From positions 62,001 to 126,000 of the forward strand of contig MU863961.1 of NCBI GenBank assembly GCA_033296885.1: a stretch of DNA of 64,000 bases, written 5' to 3'. The DNA is from Triangularia verruculosa. Its lineage: Eukaryota; Ascomycota; Sordariomycetes; Sordariales; Podosporaceae. A program made the translations under genes and the position numbers. Of this stretch, positions 43,500 through 55,013 are shown piece after piece. The stretch's first letter is position 1, and each line of letters starts with the position of its first letter. A model generated the notes under the pieces. That model searched no databases and was not told where the DNA came from. It saw only the letters and a list, made by a program, of their open reading frames with translations.

Positions 43500-45900
43500 T
43501 TATCCGAGCTTCCCATAGGACTCATCGTCTCCATAATAAATCCTGTGGCACATTCTCGCGTAACTCTCTGCTGCGAGTGCCAGCTCATGTGACCCGGTCA
43601 CCGTATATGCATCCTTCAGACAAAGCCAACAGTCAACCAAACCCTCCCCAGCGTAGCCCCAGGTTTGGATAACCAACTTTTTACCCCTCCCAGCGCCTCC
43701 ACCCTCGATTGCAAACCCCAGGCACTGCAGACCCTTCAAGCCTGCTTCGATAATCTTATCAAAATGGGAGTTGACTCCAGCTCCCGCCATTGTCAAGGCG
43801 CACGCAAGGTCCCGATACCCCTTCCATAGCGCCAGACGCGGCACTTTTTCCGCAGGATTGTTGTAAGTACTCTCAAGCTCCGCAAGCCCAGCACTGCACT
43901 TTCGAATCAAGCTTGCGATACTGCCGGCCCCAGAAGAGCTGCCACGGCGAGTCATGAGACGGAGCATCGCCTGAATGGACTCCCCCAGCCTGTTTCTCTT
44001 GGCGATAACCGAGCTGCTTGTCTGGTCATCATCTTGGCACATGGCACATTCGCAGGAGAAGGCCCAGTTTTGGACAAACTTCTTCTGTCGGTGCGGATTG
44101 GTGGGGTTCAGGTACTGGATAGTGACCTCCGAGTTGGCGGGGATGTCCTTGGTTGCACGGACGATCATCATGTCTCCGATGAATGAGCGGTAGGCGTTGC
44201 TGATGCAGCTATGATTCATTCTTGATGCGAAGGCCCAGAGGCCCAACGAGGGTACTCGGTCGAGGGCACTGCTGAGTGTGGGTTGGCCATCTGCCTGAGT
44301 ATCTTGAAGCCGGCAGGCGAAATTGTTCAGAAGGAGGATACGGGTGAGGAGAAACCTAATATGGTAAGCAACGAAACCGAAGGCTTGTGGGTTGTGAAGA
44401 TAGAAAAGCAGATCACACAACGGGTTATGTTGGGAATATACTCACGAGTCAATGACTGGCTTTCCATCAGTTATGTCAAAGGTACCTTGAACAGGCGAGT
44501 ATGAGCCTCGATGGAGGTCTCTGACGGTAGAAGCCAAAGAAGGGTTCTGGTAGACCTTTTGCACGAGCATAGTGATAAGTTCGGGCTGAGCTCCGATGGT
44601 AAAATTGCCCGTGTTTATGTCGATCAAAATTGTCGACATCAGCCTGTCATCGCTGCTTGATCCATCCCGCTTATGAAACACATACACAAGTGCCTTTTCA
44701 CAAAAAATAAGCTCGCCAGCCTTGACAGCTCTGGTGGTAAAAAGGCCGCTTCCACGGGAGCCAGATTGATGAACTTCAACAGGGCCGATATAAGTTGCAT
44801 GGTTGAGCTGAGGTGGGCGAAGGCGAGTAGCCTCCAAACGAAACTTTGCGAACTGGTATTTTCCAGTGGTCTGTTCAGCAAGCCGGCTGATTGCTTCGTT
44901 GAGCTTTGCTATGGCTGCTGTGTTGCCAGGATAGGCGAGACGAAGTGTCTTGAGAACGTCGCAACATTCTCGATATCTCCGGAGACCGTACAATGCCTGG
45001 GCTCTGCGAAACAAAGCTTTCTCGTTGTCCTTTGCATTGAAGTCACTTGTTGCAGAGTCGGTATTCGCAAGAGCTTCATCGAAATGGCCCATCTTGAGAA
45101 GAACTAGGGCCCGGTTGAGCTTAATCGTGTGGCCCTCTTCTGGCGTGGGAGAGCAAACAAGAGCCCTGGTGTAGCTATCACACGACAGTTTAGTAACCAG
45201 GCCACGGCGTGAATAGGTGCCCGTCTACTTACTGTTCAACTGCCGCTAGATACTTAGATTGGCGAAAACAATCGTTGCCCTTCGTCTTCCAGTAGTCGGC
45301 GCTCTTGTGCTGAGGGTTTGTGAGTTCCGAATGCCAGCAAAACGGAATGCGGCCGTCATGAGCAGGTAGAAAGACGACGTCGGAGAGGTGATCGACGCGC
45401 AGCCCGTACCCGCCATCTGCCGTCAGCTTGAGATACGGGTCTTTGATGATCAGCACTTGACCGGGGACCAAAATGTCTTCTGACATCTCTGTCTGATGAT
45501 AGAGCTGCAGCAACAGAACTTCGTTCCTCTCATCCTCTACAATAGCCATAATGGCGTTCATCCGATTTTGGGGCGTCACCACCCGAACCAAGAGGTAGGT
45601 GCCTCTATGATGAGTTTCGAGGACAAGGTCATCAAACATGACCTTCTTCAGATCACAGAATGGCTGAGCACATGGTGCATAGGGCGGAGGGATGAATGAG
45701 GTTCGCATGATGCCGAGATCAGACTCCTGCTTGCGCTGCGTCGACATGCGGGTGAAATTGAAAAGTGATATCGTTGCAATGTTGTCATTTTTTCTCGCAG
45801 GTCGCTGTCCAGTGTGGGCTCGAGCATTGCAGAGCATTCGCTTTTGCTCCTCGAGGTGTGCTAAAATCTGTGGAAAATCTTGAGCTTGCTGAGTATCCAT
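43500..45900 (-). CDS. TPR and SET domain protein (SMYD-like), three exons
   Basis: Exons on the minus strand: 45900-45233, 45174-44446 and 44355-43500, giving 750 aa. Introns are GT-AG (58 and 90 nt), and the first has a TACTAAAC branch site. The N-terminal ~200 residues are a conserved region of unknown role. TPR repeats follow, about residues 207-310: 'SADYWKTKGNDCFRQSKYLAAVEHY', then 'LNRALVLLKMGHFDEALAN' and 'FRRAQALYGLRRYRECCDVL'. The SET domain begins near 'GRGLFTT'-type 'SRGSGLFTTRAVKAGELIF' and carries the hallmark NHSC at residues 513-516 with 'IQYLNP' and a Cys-rich post-SET 'CECAMC'. SET enzymes methylate lysines with S-adenosylmethionine; SMYD-type proteins with TPRs often act on non-histone substrates. 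The substrate here is unknown. Divergent or same-strand neighbours give no further clue. Confidence 0.88.
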
Positions 45901-46517
45901 TGTTATGACCGACTTCGGTAGGAAAGGGACCAGTTAGGGGAAAAAGATCAATGTGAGTAGGTAGGTGAAGTTGAGCGAGAATGTGTCTGGTGGGAAGGAG
46001 AGGAAGCCTGTGTGCAATAAATCGATGCGATTGCTAGCATATTGGCACGGGATATGGTAGGCCTCAGTGCAGTGTTTGTCAGTGAAGCCGCCCCGTCCAT
46101 CCAACCATGGCTTGATATCAAACATCAAACCGTGGTCACTTGAAGTGGTATATTATTCCAAGTTCATTGGTCCATTTGCAGTGGAAGTCGGGTACCAACA
46201 CAGGTAGCCAGCCATTACATGCCGACTTCGCGGGGTGTTACCATGAACACAAACATCTGACCGAAAAATTCGCTGCTTCTCCTTGTTTGCAATCACCAGC
46301 GATATGATTGTATTTAACTGACCCAGCCAAGCTGATCTTGTGCTATAGCCCTGAACGCAAGACCTGAGTCCATACCTACGCATATCTCCAGTGACGGCTG
46401 GGTTTTGTGTTTAATACACACCACGGCACAGACTTACGCTTCTTCGAGTATGTTGTCTCATTGCTGTTACCTGAAGATAAGATACCTATGAAGGCGAAGG
46501 GCTCACTAACAAACGCT
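45901..46517. other. Intergenic: TPR-SET promoter and 3' flank of the DUF7587-type gene
   Basis: A GTAGGTAGGTG element lies at 45957-45967, in the likely leader of the minus-strand TPR-SET gene. No gene is seen. Confidence 0.45.
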
Positions 46518-47059
46518 TTAACTGAAAGGGATGATCTCCGTGATCAACTCTGCGGGAATATAGTCTATGGCCAACCATTCCGATTTCTGACCCCCTGCCT
46601 CATAGGGAACGCCCAAAGATCTACGTGCATCCGTCAAAGTGAAGAAGACTGTTTCGTATGTGTGCCCTTCTTCATGAACCAAAACCGGAAGCTCAACATT
46701 GATCTCGTCATACTGATAGCCCAGGGTGGTTTCCTCAAAAGAAGAGGTGTCTATTTTGGTCACGAAAATGTTTCTCCGATGCTGCTTCTGGAAGAATTTC
46801 GCGCGGGCTTGAGCGTCATCTGAATCCCGTCGCGGAGTGCAAAATCTATCAATGTCTTACCCCAATTATCGAACACGGAGATGAATGGCGTAGAAAACTG
46901 GGAGCGGTCGGCCCAGTTTAGATGACGGCTGATAAAGTCGCGGTTGAGCCAGTGGACGTAGGGCATCAGATATCGTCCGTTGGCTTCGAACCCAGTGCCG
47001 TCGTAATAGATTGTGAAGGAGCTTTCACATTGTACACGATATAGGTATTTGGGCGTCAT
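46518..47059 (-). CDS. DUF7587-type small protein, two exons
   Basis: Exons on the minus strand, 47059-46861 and 46819-46518, give 166 aa. The N-terminus 'YLYRVQCESSFTIYYDGTGFEANG' and the block 'FISVFDNWDDAQARAKFF' resemble the fungal DUF7587 family, a group of uncharacterised proteins often described as having an ADP-ribosyltransferase-like outline. That family call is from memory of the motif pattern. Unspliced, the frame breaks at the middle of the conserved block. A 41-nt intron (46860-46820; donor GTAAGA, acceptor CAG) repairs both the frame and the motif. The intron is very short and has no clear branch site, so a real single-base frameshift is the alternative. No signal peptide or membrane segment is present; function unknown. 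Confidence 0.65.
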
Positions 47060-48302
47060 TTTCTATGAAATGTGAAGAGCTGTGATGAGGCCAAGATGGG
47101 AAAACTGTGAAATACAAGATCAAAAGTAGCGAGTTGGGCATACTGACGGTTGGGTCTGGTGTCTTATCTACCTACCTATACATGCCTAAGCTTGAATACT
47201 TAGACTGCTATGTCTAGCAGGAGCGAATCGGACCTCATAGGTAGGCGGCTCAGGTAAACAACATGTTGTCACGTCGCCTGAGCCCTGAGACCGCCATTGG
47301 CTCCAATCGATCAAGTTCCATTGGCAAGGAAGCTTTGAGAAAGAAGCTCTCAGTTGCGGTGACAGCGCCAGCCAGCTGCTAATGAACGCACGGACGATTT
47401 GCATGCTCCCCGAAATTTGCAAGCGTGCACGGGCCATAGTTTCTCAGGTATAAGAACTCGGTCCTCCACCCATTTTTACATGTTTTCCCTTTTTCTTCTT
47501 CATACTTACCTTGGCTAGCCTCCGGGAGATCATGAATTCTTGGAGGTATGGCGATGAACCTTCATTGCACCGCGAGGCGTTCGTCGTCATTGACTATCCT
47601 TCGGGGTCGTCATGGCCGGAATTTTTGATGTTTACCACCTACTCTTTTTCATTGTGTGCCTGACTTTGTTGGGCCATGAGGAAGAAGCCGTCATCTCACT
47701 ACCATTATCAGACATGATCTTAGATTTGCACAGCTGAGTGGGCGGGCCGTTGAATGATCTTGCAGTCGCTCATTGTCTGCACTTGCTGGTTTCCAGTGTT
47801 TCCACAGGAGGCCGAAATGTGACGCGATGCGACGCGATTGGATGTACATCACACCTTCCCCTCCGTGCATGTTGCTTTCCAGGATATCTCTTCAAACAAA
47901 GCTGAAAGAGTCGGTTCAAAGCTTGCCGAATTGAGTGGAATGCCCACAACGGTCTTTCCTCTCGTGAAACCTCCAACAGCAGCCATGTCGTAGGTGAGGG
48001 TAGTGACTTTCCAGCTCTGCAGTTTTACCACACGTTTGGTCAAGTGCCACCGCCTTGGGAGTATCATGTGTTCGTCGAGTAACTTCCACCAGATCAGGCC
48101 ATGGACTTGGACTGACTCCTCAGCGTCAGCGGGCCCTCATCACGCATCCCCATTGAAGAGCCTGGTCCATTTTCCATCACTGCTCTCATGAAATTGGACT
48201 CCCAATCCTTTTCCACAACAAATTAAGCAGCCGCCTGCTTGACGAAATACACATCTTGCTTTCAAAAAAGACTCTTTGCCTATCAATTGCCCGTTTCACA
48301 CA
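47060..48302. other. Divergent intergenic region
   Basis: It separates the DUF7587-type gene (minus) from the first Hce2-like gene (plus). A CTACCTACCTA element lies at 47168-47178. No gene is seen. Confidence 0.45.
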
Positions 48303-49005
48303 ATGATCATCGCCGGTCTCTTCATCGCTTTCACGGCCCTGTTCGCCTTGGGCCATGCCGCCGCCGTGGACCAGTCCAAGGAATCGGACATTTTTGCCCA
48401 GGCTGGTCCCGATAGACAGACCTTCCGACTTGGCTATGATGTCGTCCCGGGCAGCAACAAGGTGTCCGAGGGCGTCTGGTTCAGCCCGTACCAAATCACC
48501 AACGTCACACGCTCTGTCGCACACAAACTGGCGGCCCTTGATGACCACTGTGAGGAGTCGGAGGGAATCCACCCGGAAACCAACCCGAACTCCCCTTTGA
48601 GCAACGACTGTCAGGTTATTTATGACCGAATCGTCGGGCCGGGCACTTGGTAAGAACTGCCTCTATTGACCATTATCTTCCATCTCGCCATCGTGACTGT
48701 ACTGACAAATCCAAAATTCAAGGACCGTTTCGATGTGGATTCACCACCAGCTAGTCGAGTACAACTCGTGCGCCTACGGCGTCAATGCCTTTACCAGCAA
48801 GAGCGGAAGGGCCATCTTTGCCTACATTGGCAACGAGGACATCAGGGACGTCTTGAGGCGGTCCATGGACAAGCACAGCATAGACTATGACGGCTGTGAG
48901 AGGGTTGGGACCTGGGGGCAGTTCATCTGCAGGCCTTTTGATGCGGAGGTTGAGTGGGATATCTATCACCAAAAAGGCTGGACTGGTGATGAAGTTTGTC
49001 GCTGA
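48303..49005 (+). CDS. Hce2/Ecp2-like secreted protein A, two exons
   Basis: Exons 48303-48649 and 48723-49005 encode 209 aa. The intron has donor GTAAGA, a CTGAC branch point and acceptor AAG, and splits a Trp codon in phase 2. A signal peptide (MIIAGLFIAFTALFALGHA) is clear. The body fits the Hce2 pattern (homologues of the Cladosporium fulvum effector Ecp2): 'NDCQVIYDRI' then a Trp-Val strand, 'LVEYNSCAYGV', 'AYIGNEDIRDVL' and 'VEWDIY' near the end. There are six Cys outside the signal, which fits disulfides. Hce2 domains occur in secreted effectors and necrosis-inducing proteins of fungi; whether this one acts on a host, a rival microbe or its own cells is unknown. Its tail faces the related gene at 49362-49966. 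Confidence 0.78.
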
Positions 49006-49361
49006 CAAACAAGCGTGGAGGGGGAAGACGGGGGGATTTCGCCGGCAATCGATAGCATTGGGCATCACACAGTCAAGCCATTGACTCCAATTTCCAAGTT
49101 TTACTAGTTGGTCATCTAAGAACCTATGAGGTTGTACTCTTGAATGATGAGGTATATCAACCTTCGACATGAAGTTGGTTTAGACCATCAAGATCGCAAG
49201 GGTAAAATAGTTCCAGTGTCCCATACGTGGTGTGCTACTGCTTGAACCATCCAATTTGCACAGCGAGGAAATGGTGGTGTGTGACGCCGATGTTTATCAG
49301 AAGAAGATTATGGAGTCGCTATCTTCGGGTGCCCATGTTTCTCAGCTCCACTTGCTACGTA
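49006..49361. other. Convergent spacer between the two Hce2-like genes
   Basis: About 356 bases with no gene, between the 3' ends of the two related genes. I see no repeat. Confidence 0.5.
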
Positions 49362-49966
49362 CTAACGCGTGCCAATTATCCATGAGCAAGCATCCCCAAA
49401 GTTGTAACCACAATGGAACCACCCATAAGCACCGACTCTCTGGACCTGCCCACCCTTTCCGTCGGGAAATGACTTAGCATACCAGGTGATGGACTCAAAA
49501 ACAGCGGTGTGAAGATCCACGTTCCCAACCGTGACGGAATCGATAGCGCGCGAGACCGTGATACCGATCCAGCAGGTGCCATAGGAGGCAATCAGCTTCT
49601 GGCGGCCCCCGAGGATGACCCTGCGTGAAATAGTCAGCGCCAAGTCAAGCGAGGGCAACCGCATAAGCCGGATACGTACCACTCCGCATCGTAGGCAAGG
49701 TCTCTGTACACCTGCAAGCAATCATCGACCAAGGCCGAAATTTCGTCAGTACGGCCGTCAGTGTCGGATATCTGGCAATGATGGATCTCGGCGGCGAGGG
49801 AAATGCCAGGAGAGGAACTGTTTCGGTAGTAGACGCCCTCGGAAACCTCGGTGAATCCCTCGGGGATCTGAACGTTGCCCTTGTTGCCGTTGGTCGCAGG
49901 AGCGCCCATGGCGGCGGCGGCAAGGACGAGGCCCAGAACGGCCTTAGTGGGCTTGAACAGCTGCAT
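49362..49966 (-). CDS. Hce2/Ecp2-like secreted protein B, two exons
   Basis: Exons on the minus strand, 49966-49680 and 49620-49362, give 181 aa. The signal peptide is 'MQLFKPTKAVLGLVLAAAAM'. The intron (donor GTACGT, CTGAC branch point, acceptor CAG) splits a Trp codon in phase 2, exactly as in gene A. The core repeats the same order: 'DDCLQVYRDLAYDAEW', 'IASYGTCWIGI', 'VTVGNVDLHTAVFESI' and 'VGAYGWFHC'. Five Cys lie outside the signal; an odd number hints at a lost or non-bridged one. The C-terminal 'WGIY'-like end of gene A is replaced by a short 'GDACSWIIGTR' tail. The assignment to the Hce2 group is by pattern only. Function unknown, secretion likely. Confidence 0.75.
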
Positions 49967-50567
49967 GGCGAGCAGAAAAAAATGACGCGATCTTTCTAGA
50001 GGCGGGTTGCTGGCAAGCTCGAGGCGGTACGGACGTGCCTTGCCGATGTGGTGGCTTGTAGTTTTTATGGGAAGAGAAATAGGGAGAGGAGGGCAAGAGG
50101 CGGGAAGAGGCAACGGCTCCCTGGCAAAGGAATTCAAACTGTAGAAAGTGAAAGCGCAGATGGAAGGACCTGCCCCACAAATAAAAATTCTCACCACAGT
50201 AAACAAAGGAAGGAGCAGGTTGAGATTTGACCGGCCTGACGAGGAGCACTGGCCAGTTTTTGATCTTGTTCTCACCAGAATGGAATGAAAAGGCGGAGCG
50301 AAGCAAGAGGGGCCTACGGTTACTGTCGGGAAAATGAACGAAGTCTCATCAGAAGAAAACAGTACACTTGTTACAAGGCACTCTGAAATGGGATATAAAA
50401 ATGGATTGCTATCATGTGTAGTATGTGCTGCCGAGTAGCTAAACCCACTGAAAGCAATACCCGCTCCTCCAAACAAAATGGGTATCATGAAAAAATATCG
50501 ATATACTCCTCCTACCTCTCCGGATCCTTCCCTCCTTCACACCCGCAGAGTCATTTGCACATCCAAA
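49967..50567. other. Promoter of Hce2-like gene B and 3' flank of the urea transporter
   Basis: No gene. The first few hundred bases are the likely leader and promoter of gene B (minus strand). Confidence 0.45.
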
Positions 50568-52749
50568 TCAGGAAGACCTAACCTCCTCCTTGAGTCCAGC
50601 CTTTTCAGGGGGAGTCTGGTCACCAGGAGTCCCGACCACGGCAGCCTCCTCAGCATGAATGGTCTTGATGTGGCTCTTGCCAGTCAACTCTTTCCAGATG
50701 TACTTGCACGTCCGGGCGAGCGTGGCGCGACTTTCGTATACGGGGAACAAGCCGACGCCGATGAAGGAACCAAAGATCCAGATGATGCCAATGGTGACCC
50801 AGCCGGTGAAGAAGGGTTTGCTGAAGATGTACCCGCTACCATACATGGGCATGGGCCAGAGAACCAAGAAAGCAAGAGCCTGTGGCGCTTGGTTAATCAC
50901 TGTGATTCCAATTTCAGATAATGAATACTTACCAAGATCACGGTTGTCCATCTGCTAATTTTGCCAGCCTTGACCAGTTTGGCCTGCTCGACCTCAAACT
51001 CGGCCTGGGTATCCTCGTGACCACCGTTGACCTCCTCGGGATTGACACCGGCCTCTTGGGCAAAATCGTCATCGTCGCCCCTGCGGATCTCCAACATGGA
51101 CTTCCAGTCGTACTTGTCGACGCCAAAGATGAGGGTAAGGATCAAAATGAAGACGATAGGGGAGAGCAGAGCAGCGACGTTGCCAGCCAACATGGGAATG
51201 TTGGAACCAGTGCACTGGACTGTGAGCTCGCCGCACTGTTTCTTGGAGGTGACGAGCCAGGCAGTGAGGGAGGTGGCAAGGCCGAGGACGGGAGCTCCCG
51301 CAGCAGCCCACTTGTTTTGGCCAGACCAGAGCAAGGCAAGCGTTGCGGGCAACACGGCGGATGAGATGATGACTCCCATCATGACATAGAGATATCCCAT
51401 GGAGATGCCGGCATACCACAAACCAACCGAGAAGGTAGAAATGAAAAGGCCATAGCCAACGACAACGCAATGGCTCATGTAGATCAGTCTCTTACCGCTG
51501 GCCTCGGGCTTGAAGTAGGCGCGATAAAGATCGTAGGTGCAAATGGTGCTTACAGCGATCAACTGACTGGAGAAGGCGCTGGTAACAGCCATAAAGACGA
51601 TGAGCAAAGTAGCCATGGCACCACCCTTGCCGAGAAGGGCAACTGCAGCGTATGGGAGGACTAGACCGGCGCTCACATCCGAGTCGAGCATGCGGTCAGG
51701 ATATGTGGGGAAGCGAGGGTTGTTCTCGAGAGCAAGACCAGCAAGACCCATGGTGGTGGCAGTGAGCCAGGGAATAGCGAACCAGCAGATACCACCAATG
51801 ATGTAGCCGGGAAGTGCGTGGACGGGGGAGGCAGCGATGGCCTTGTTGTAGTAGCCGTTGTCGAGGAAGACGGTGCCGAAGTTACCAACGATGTTGATAA
51901 CGAAGAAGATGGCGCCTTCTCTGGACTGCATGGTCAAGTAGCTGCCTTCCTTGTTGCCATCCACAGGGTGACGGGTGGCAGCCTCGATGAGAAGGTCATA
52001 GACGGCGCTTGGGGAACCCAACACATCATGAGAAGCGTATGCTGTCAGGGCAAAGATGATGATGATGAGCAACAGGATGAATGTGTGTGCCCAATCAGTC
52101 AAGATTGTAGCCTTCAAGCCACCAACCATGGTATAGGCAATGACACCGAGTGGCAGGAGGTAAATGGCAGCAATAGTGTGCATCCCGGTCAGGGCATTGA
52201 GGGTGGCTGAACCACCAACAATCAACATGAGCGAGACCAAGATGTTGGTTATTACACCAAACACCATGAATACCAAGTGTGCTACTGTTCCATATCGTGC
52301 TTTGATGACCTCGAGATAAGTGTGTGCGTTGGGGGCACGGCGTTTGAGTTCGATGGCGAGCGTAGCGAAGAGAATAATCTGGACAGTAGCGCCCGAAGCA
52401 TACCAGAAAGGACCCGAGACACCATAGCGATAGCAAACACCGGTAGACTGAAGAAGAGTAGCGGCCCAAGTCCACGAAGAGACGACGGCAGCGGCGACGA
52501 GACCGGACTTGACAGTGCGGCCGGCTGTGTTGAACATTTCAGATGTCTGAAGTTCCCTGTTGTACCTCCTGAGGATGAAGGTGGTGGCGATCATGCCTGT
52601 CCTTAGTTAGCCCACGATTCCATCTGACTTGTCTCAGATTACTTACCGATTGCAAATGCACCTCCAAGGCCCAGCACGACGGCATAGCCAGCGCCCTGAC
52701 CGAGCGTGGCATTGGCGATGTGCTCCTCAGCGGCGGGAGCGTGATCCAT
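50568..52749 (-). CDS. DUR3-type urea/polyamine transporter, SSS family, three exons
   Basis: Exons on the minus strand: 52749-52647, 52596-50933 and 50879-50568, giving 692 aa. Both introns are short GT-AG (50 and 53 nt), the first with a GCTAAC branch point. The protein has about 15 hydrophobic segments in the order of solute:sodium symporters. Family blocks include 'NTAGRTVKSGLVAAAVVSSWTW' with the SW-WAATLLQS core, 'YGVSGPFWYASGATVQI', 'NAHTYLEVIKARYG' and 'VGGLKATILTDWAHTFI'. Yeast and Aspergillus DUR3/UreA members of this type carry urea (and in yeast polyamines) into the cell with protons; they are normally nitrogen-repressed. The N-terminus is outside and short; the C-terminal tail is charged. 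No GATA-site survey was done on the promoter. Confidence 0.92.
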
Positions 52750-55013
52750 TTTGTCTGAAAGCTGACAGGAAGCTACAGACGGAGGGGCGGATAAGGCGTG
52801 ATGGAGATCCTGGAGAGAAAGGCAAGTTGAGAGGCGTCGGGGACACGGCATAGATATAAAGTTTCGAGGTGCTGCAGTGCAATGCCGGGGACACGGCTCC
52901 CGGCCGGCCCAGGCTACGTCGAATCACAGCCTCACATTCTGCTATCAGCACTGGCAGGGTATCTCTTGAAGACACTGGGGAAAGATGGACCTCGCCACAA
53001 GCAAGAACGAAGCTCTGGGAAGAGGATCAGTTCGAGAGCTGTGGGGGGTTTACCGGACGTCCTGTGGGTGCACGCAAGGTCCGGTGGCGCACCAGAAGCG
53101 ACCGGTATAGAGAAAGCAACCCGGTCCTTCGCGAGTTGTCTCCTTGGTAGGGCGCAAACTCCGAGGTAGCTTCGGCAGGCAGGCCGTCCAAACCCACTCT
53201 GGCCGCACCACCCAAAGTCTCGGCTGCAGCGTGACTACCGGCGCCACGAGGATTGTCGTGCAGGCCCAAAGATAAGGGGATTCAATCAGTAATAGCTGTT
53301 TGAGCTTGTCCCTGCCAATACCCCGGTTTCAGTGTTGAAGGCAGAGCCTCGATGGCTTCCAGCCTGAGCTTAAGGACATTCCCCAGGTTGAACCGGATTC
53401 CCCCTCAGTTGTCTTAAACCCAAGCCAATTCCATCCAAGACCCGACGGAGAGAGCTTCACCAACCGACACACTTGCCGAATAGCTCCGCTGGCGTCCATT
53501 GGATCTCGAAGTGTGACGGGAGCTTGTGGTGCGAACCTGGAGCCAGAGCCCATTGGGGGATTGGGATTTGGTGAAGGAGGTTGCAAATCAAGGGCTGGAG
53601 ATAAGAGAAGCCAGCTGCCCGCAGGCTGGCCAATGCCAATGCGGGAATTTCCCAGAGAGCAGTTGTCCTGCAGTGTCGAGAGTGTCAAGCCTCCCACCAA
53701 CGTTAGCGGTCGATACTCGACAAGGCGATTCCACCTGGAGATAACGGCGGGTCCACGCTGGCTTGGCACTACGGATAGTCATCATTGATTGCGGCGATGA
53801 TGCTGATTGGCCGATTTTCATTTCCTCTGTCATTGAGACAAGGAACTACACACATTGGCATCTGATGATCCCGGAGAAATCCGATCTGCTTTCGAGACGT
53901 GAAAATGACATGCCTTATGGAAATAACTTTAGACTCCCAGATTTGATCCGATCCCCAATATGTTTCCACTACTGCGACAAATAAGGCGGTGGAATATCTG
54001 TAGGTGCTTAATTACCTTACCTACCTTACCAGTTTCTCGAAGGACGGCACAAAGATACATCCATCTGGAAGGCTTGTTTCTGGACCCCAGGTTTCCTCTT
54101 GCTGGGCTTCCATCGTTTTGATAGGCGCTTTCCTGACCTCGCAATTGGTTACTGGCCTCAACAGCTGGTGGGTGAGGCTTCGACAGGCTGTGTCGGGTCA
54201 CTGCTTACGAAACACGCTGCCCCGCGTTCACCCCATGTGGGGGGTCTTTTTTGCATCGTGGGGAACCGTCCTTCGGGGACTTATCTCCAGCAGCTGAATT
54301 GCCCGGGCGGTGTACTCCGAATGGAGACAAGACGACGCTCCAGTTTGGCAACGTTGCGACATCGGATCTTGATCAATTTCAATTAGCCATGTCTATGACC
54401 TTGAACCCTTCTTCTCTCCTTATCTTATCCGCTTGATGCTTGGATGACCCCAGCGCAACAGACATGAGAGAGATAAGCAGCAACGTCAACGATTCTTAAT
54501 TTCTCTTACTTTTCTCGGCGATATCAGCGAGCTTCCCCCGAGATCTCATAGGCTGCAAGATCAAAGCCAACCTACAATAACAGCCAACACCCCACCTATC
54601 AGCCTGAGCTTCTGGGGAGGTCCTGGCAGCTTGGACTTCGGATATTTTAGGGCGCGGGAGCAACCGTTGTTGTGGTGGACTACCGACCTGCACAGACCAG
54701 CTGTACAGCCCGCCATGCCCGCCCAATCGGGTTCTAGGTGCCAAGAACAACGGGATGGCGGGGATTGCCAGCGCTTCAGCTGAGGCGCGGCGGAATGGGC
54801 CAACATCAAGACTTCGAAAGGGGCAGATCAAACTTGTCTTGGACTAGTCGAGGTGAGTGCTCAACAGATTGCGCAATTAGCCACATCGGGTGCGCGCCAA
54901 ACATCGCTAACGTACCTACTTTGTAGTGTGCAATGACACGTCCACTGCGAAGAGGCAGATAACACATCAATCACGAGTTCCAGGTTAGCCTCCTCGAACC
55001 TCTGAGCGGCACC
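52750..55013. other. Divergent intergenic region with a 5'-leader intron of the GH3 gene
   Basis: It holds the promoters of the DUR3-type gene (minus) and the GH3 gene (plus). A well-formed intron lies in the GH3 leader (listed separately). ACCTTACCTACCTTACC lies near 54014-54030. Frames in between, up to 146 codons, have no support. Confidence 0.45.
54853..54926 (+). other. Probable 5'-UTR intron of the GH3 gene
   Basis: Donor GTGAGT, a CGCTAAC branch point near 54905-54911 and acceptor TTTGTAG, 74 nt long. It ends 87 bases before the GH3 start codon and lies outside any supported frame, so it should be a leader intron. Inferred from splice signals only. Confidence 0.6.

Noticed and set aside
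53329..53769. 146-codon minus-strand frame between DUR3 and GH3
   Set aside because: No domain, and it overlaps plus-strand frames of similar size in a divergent promoter region.
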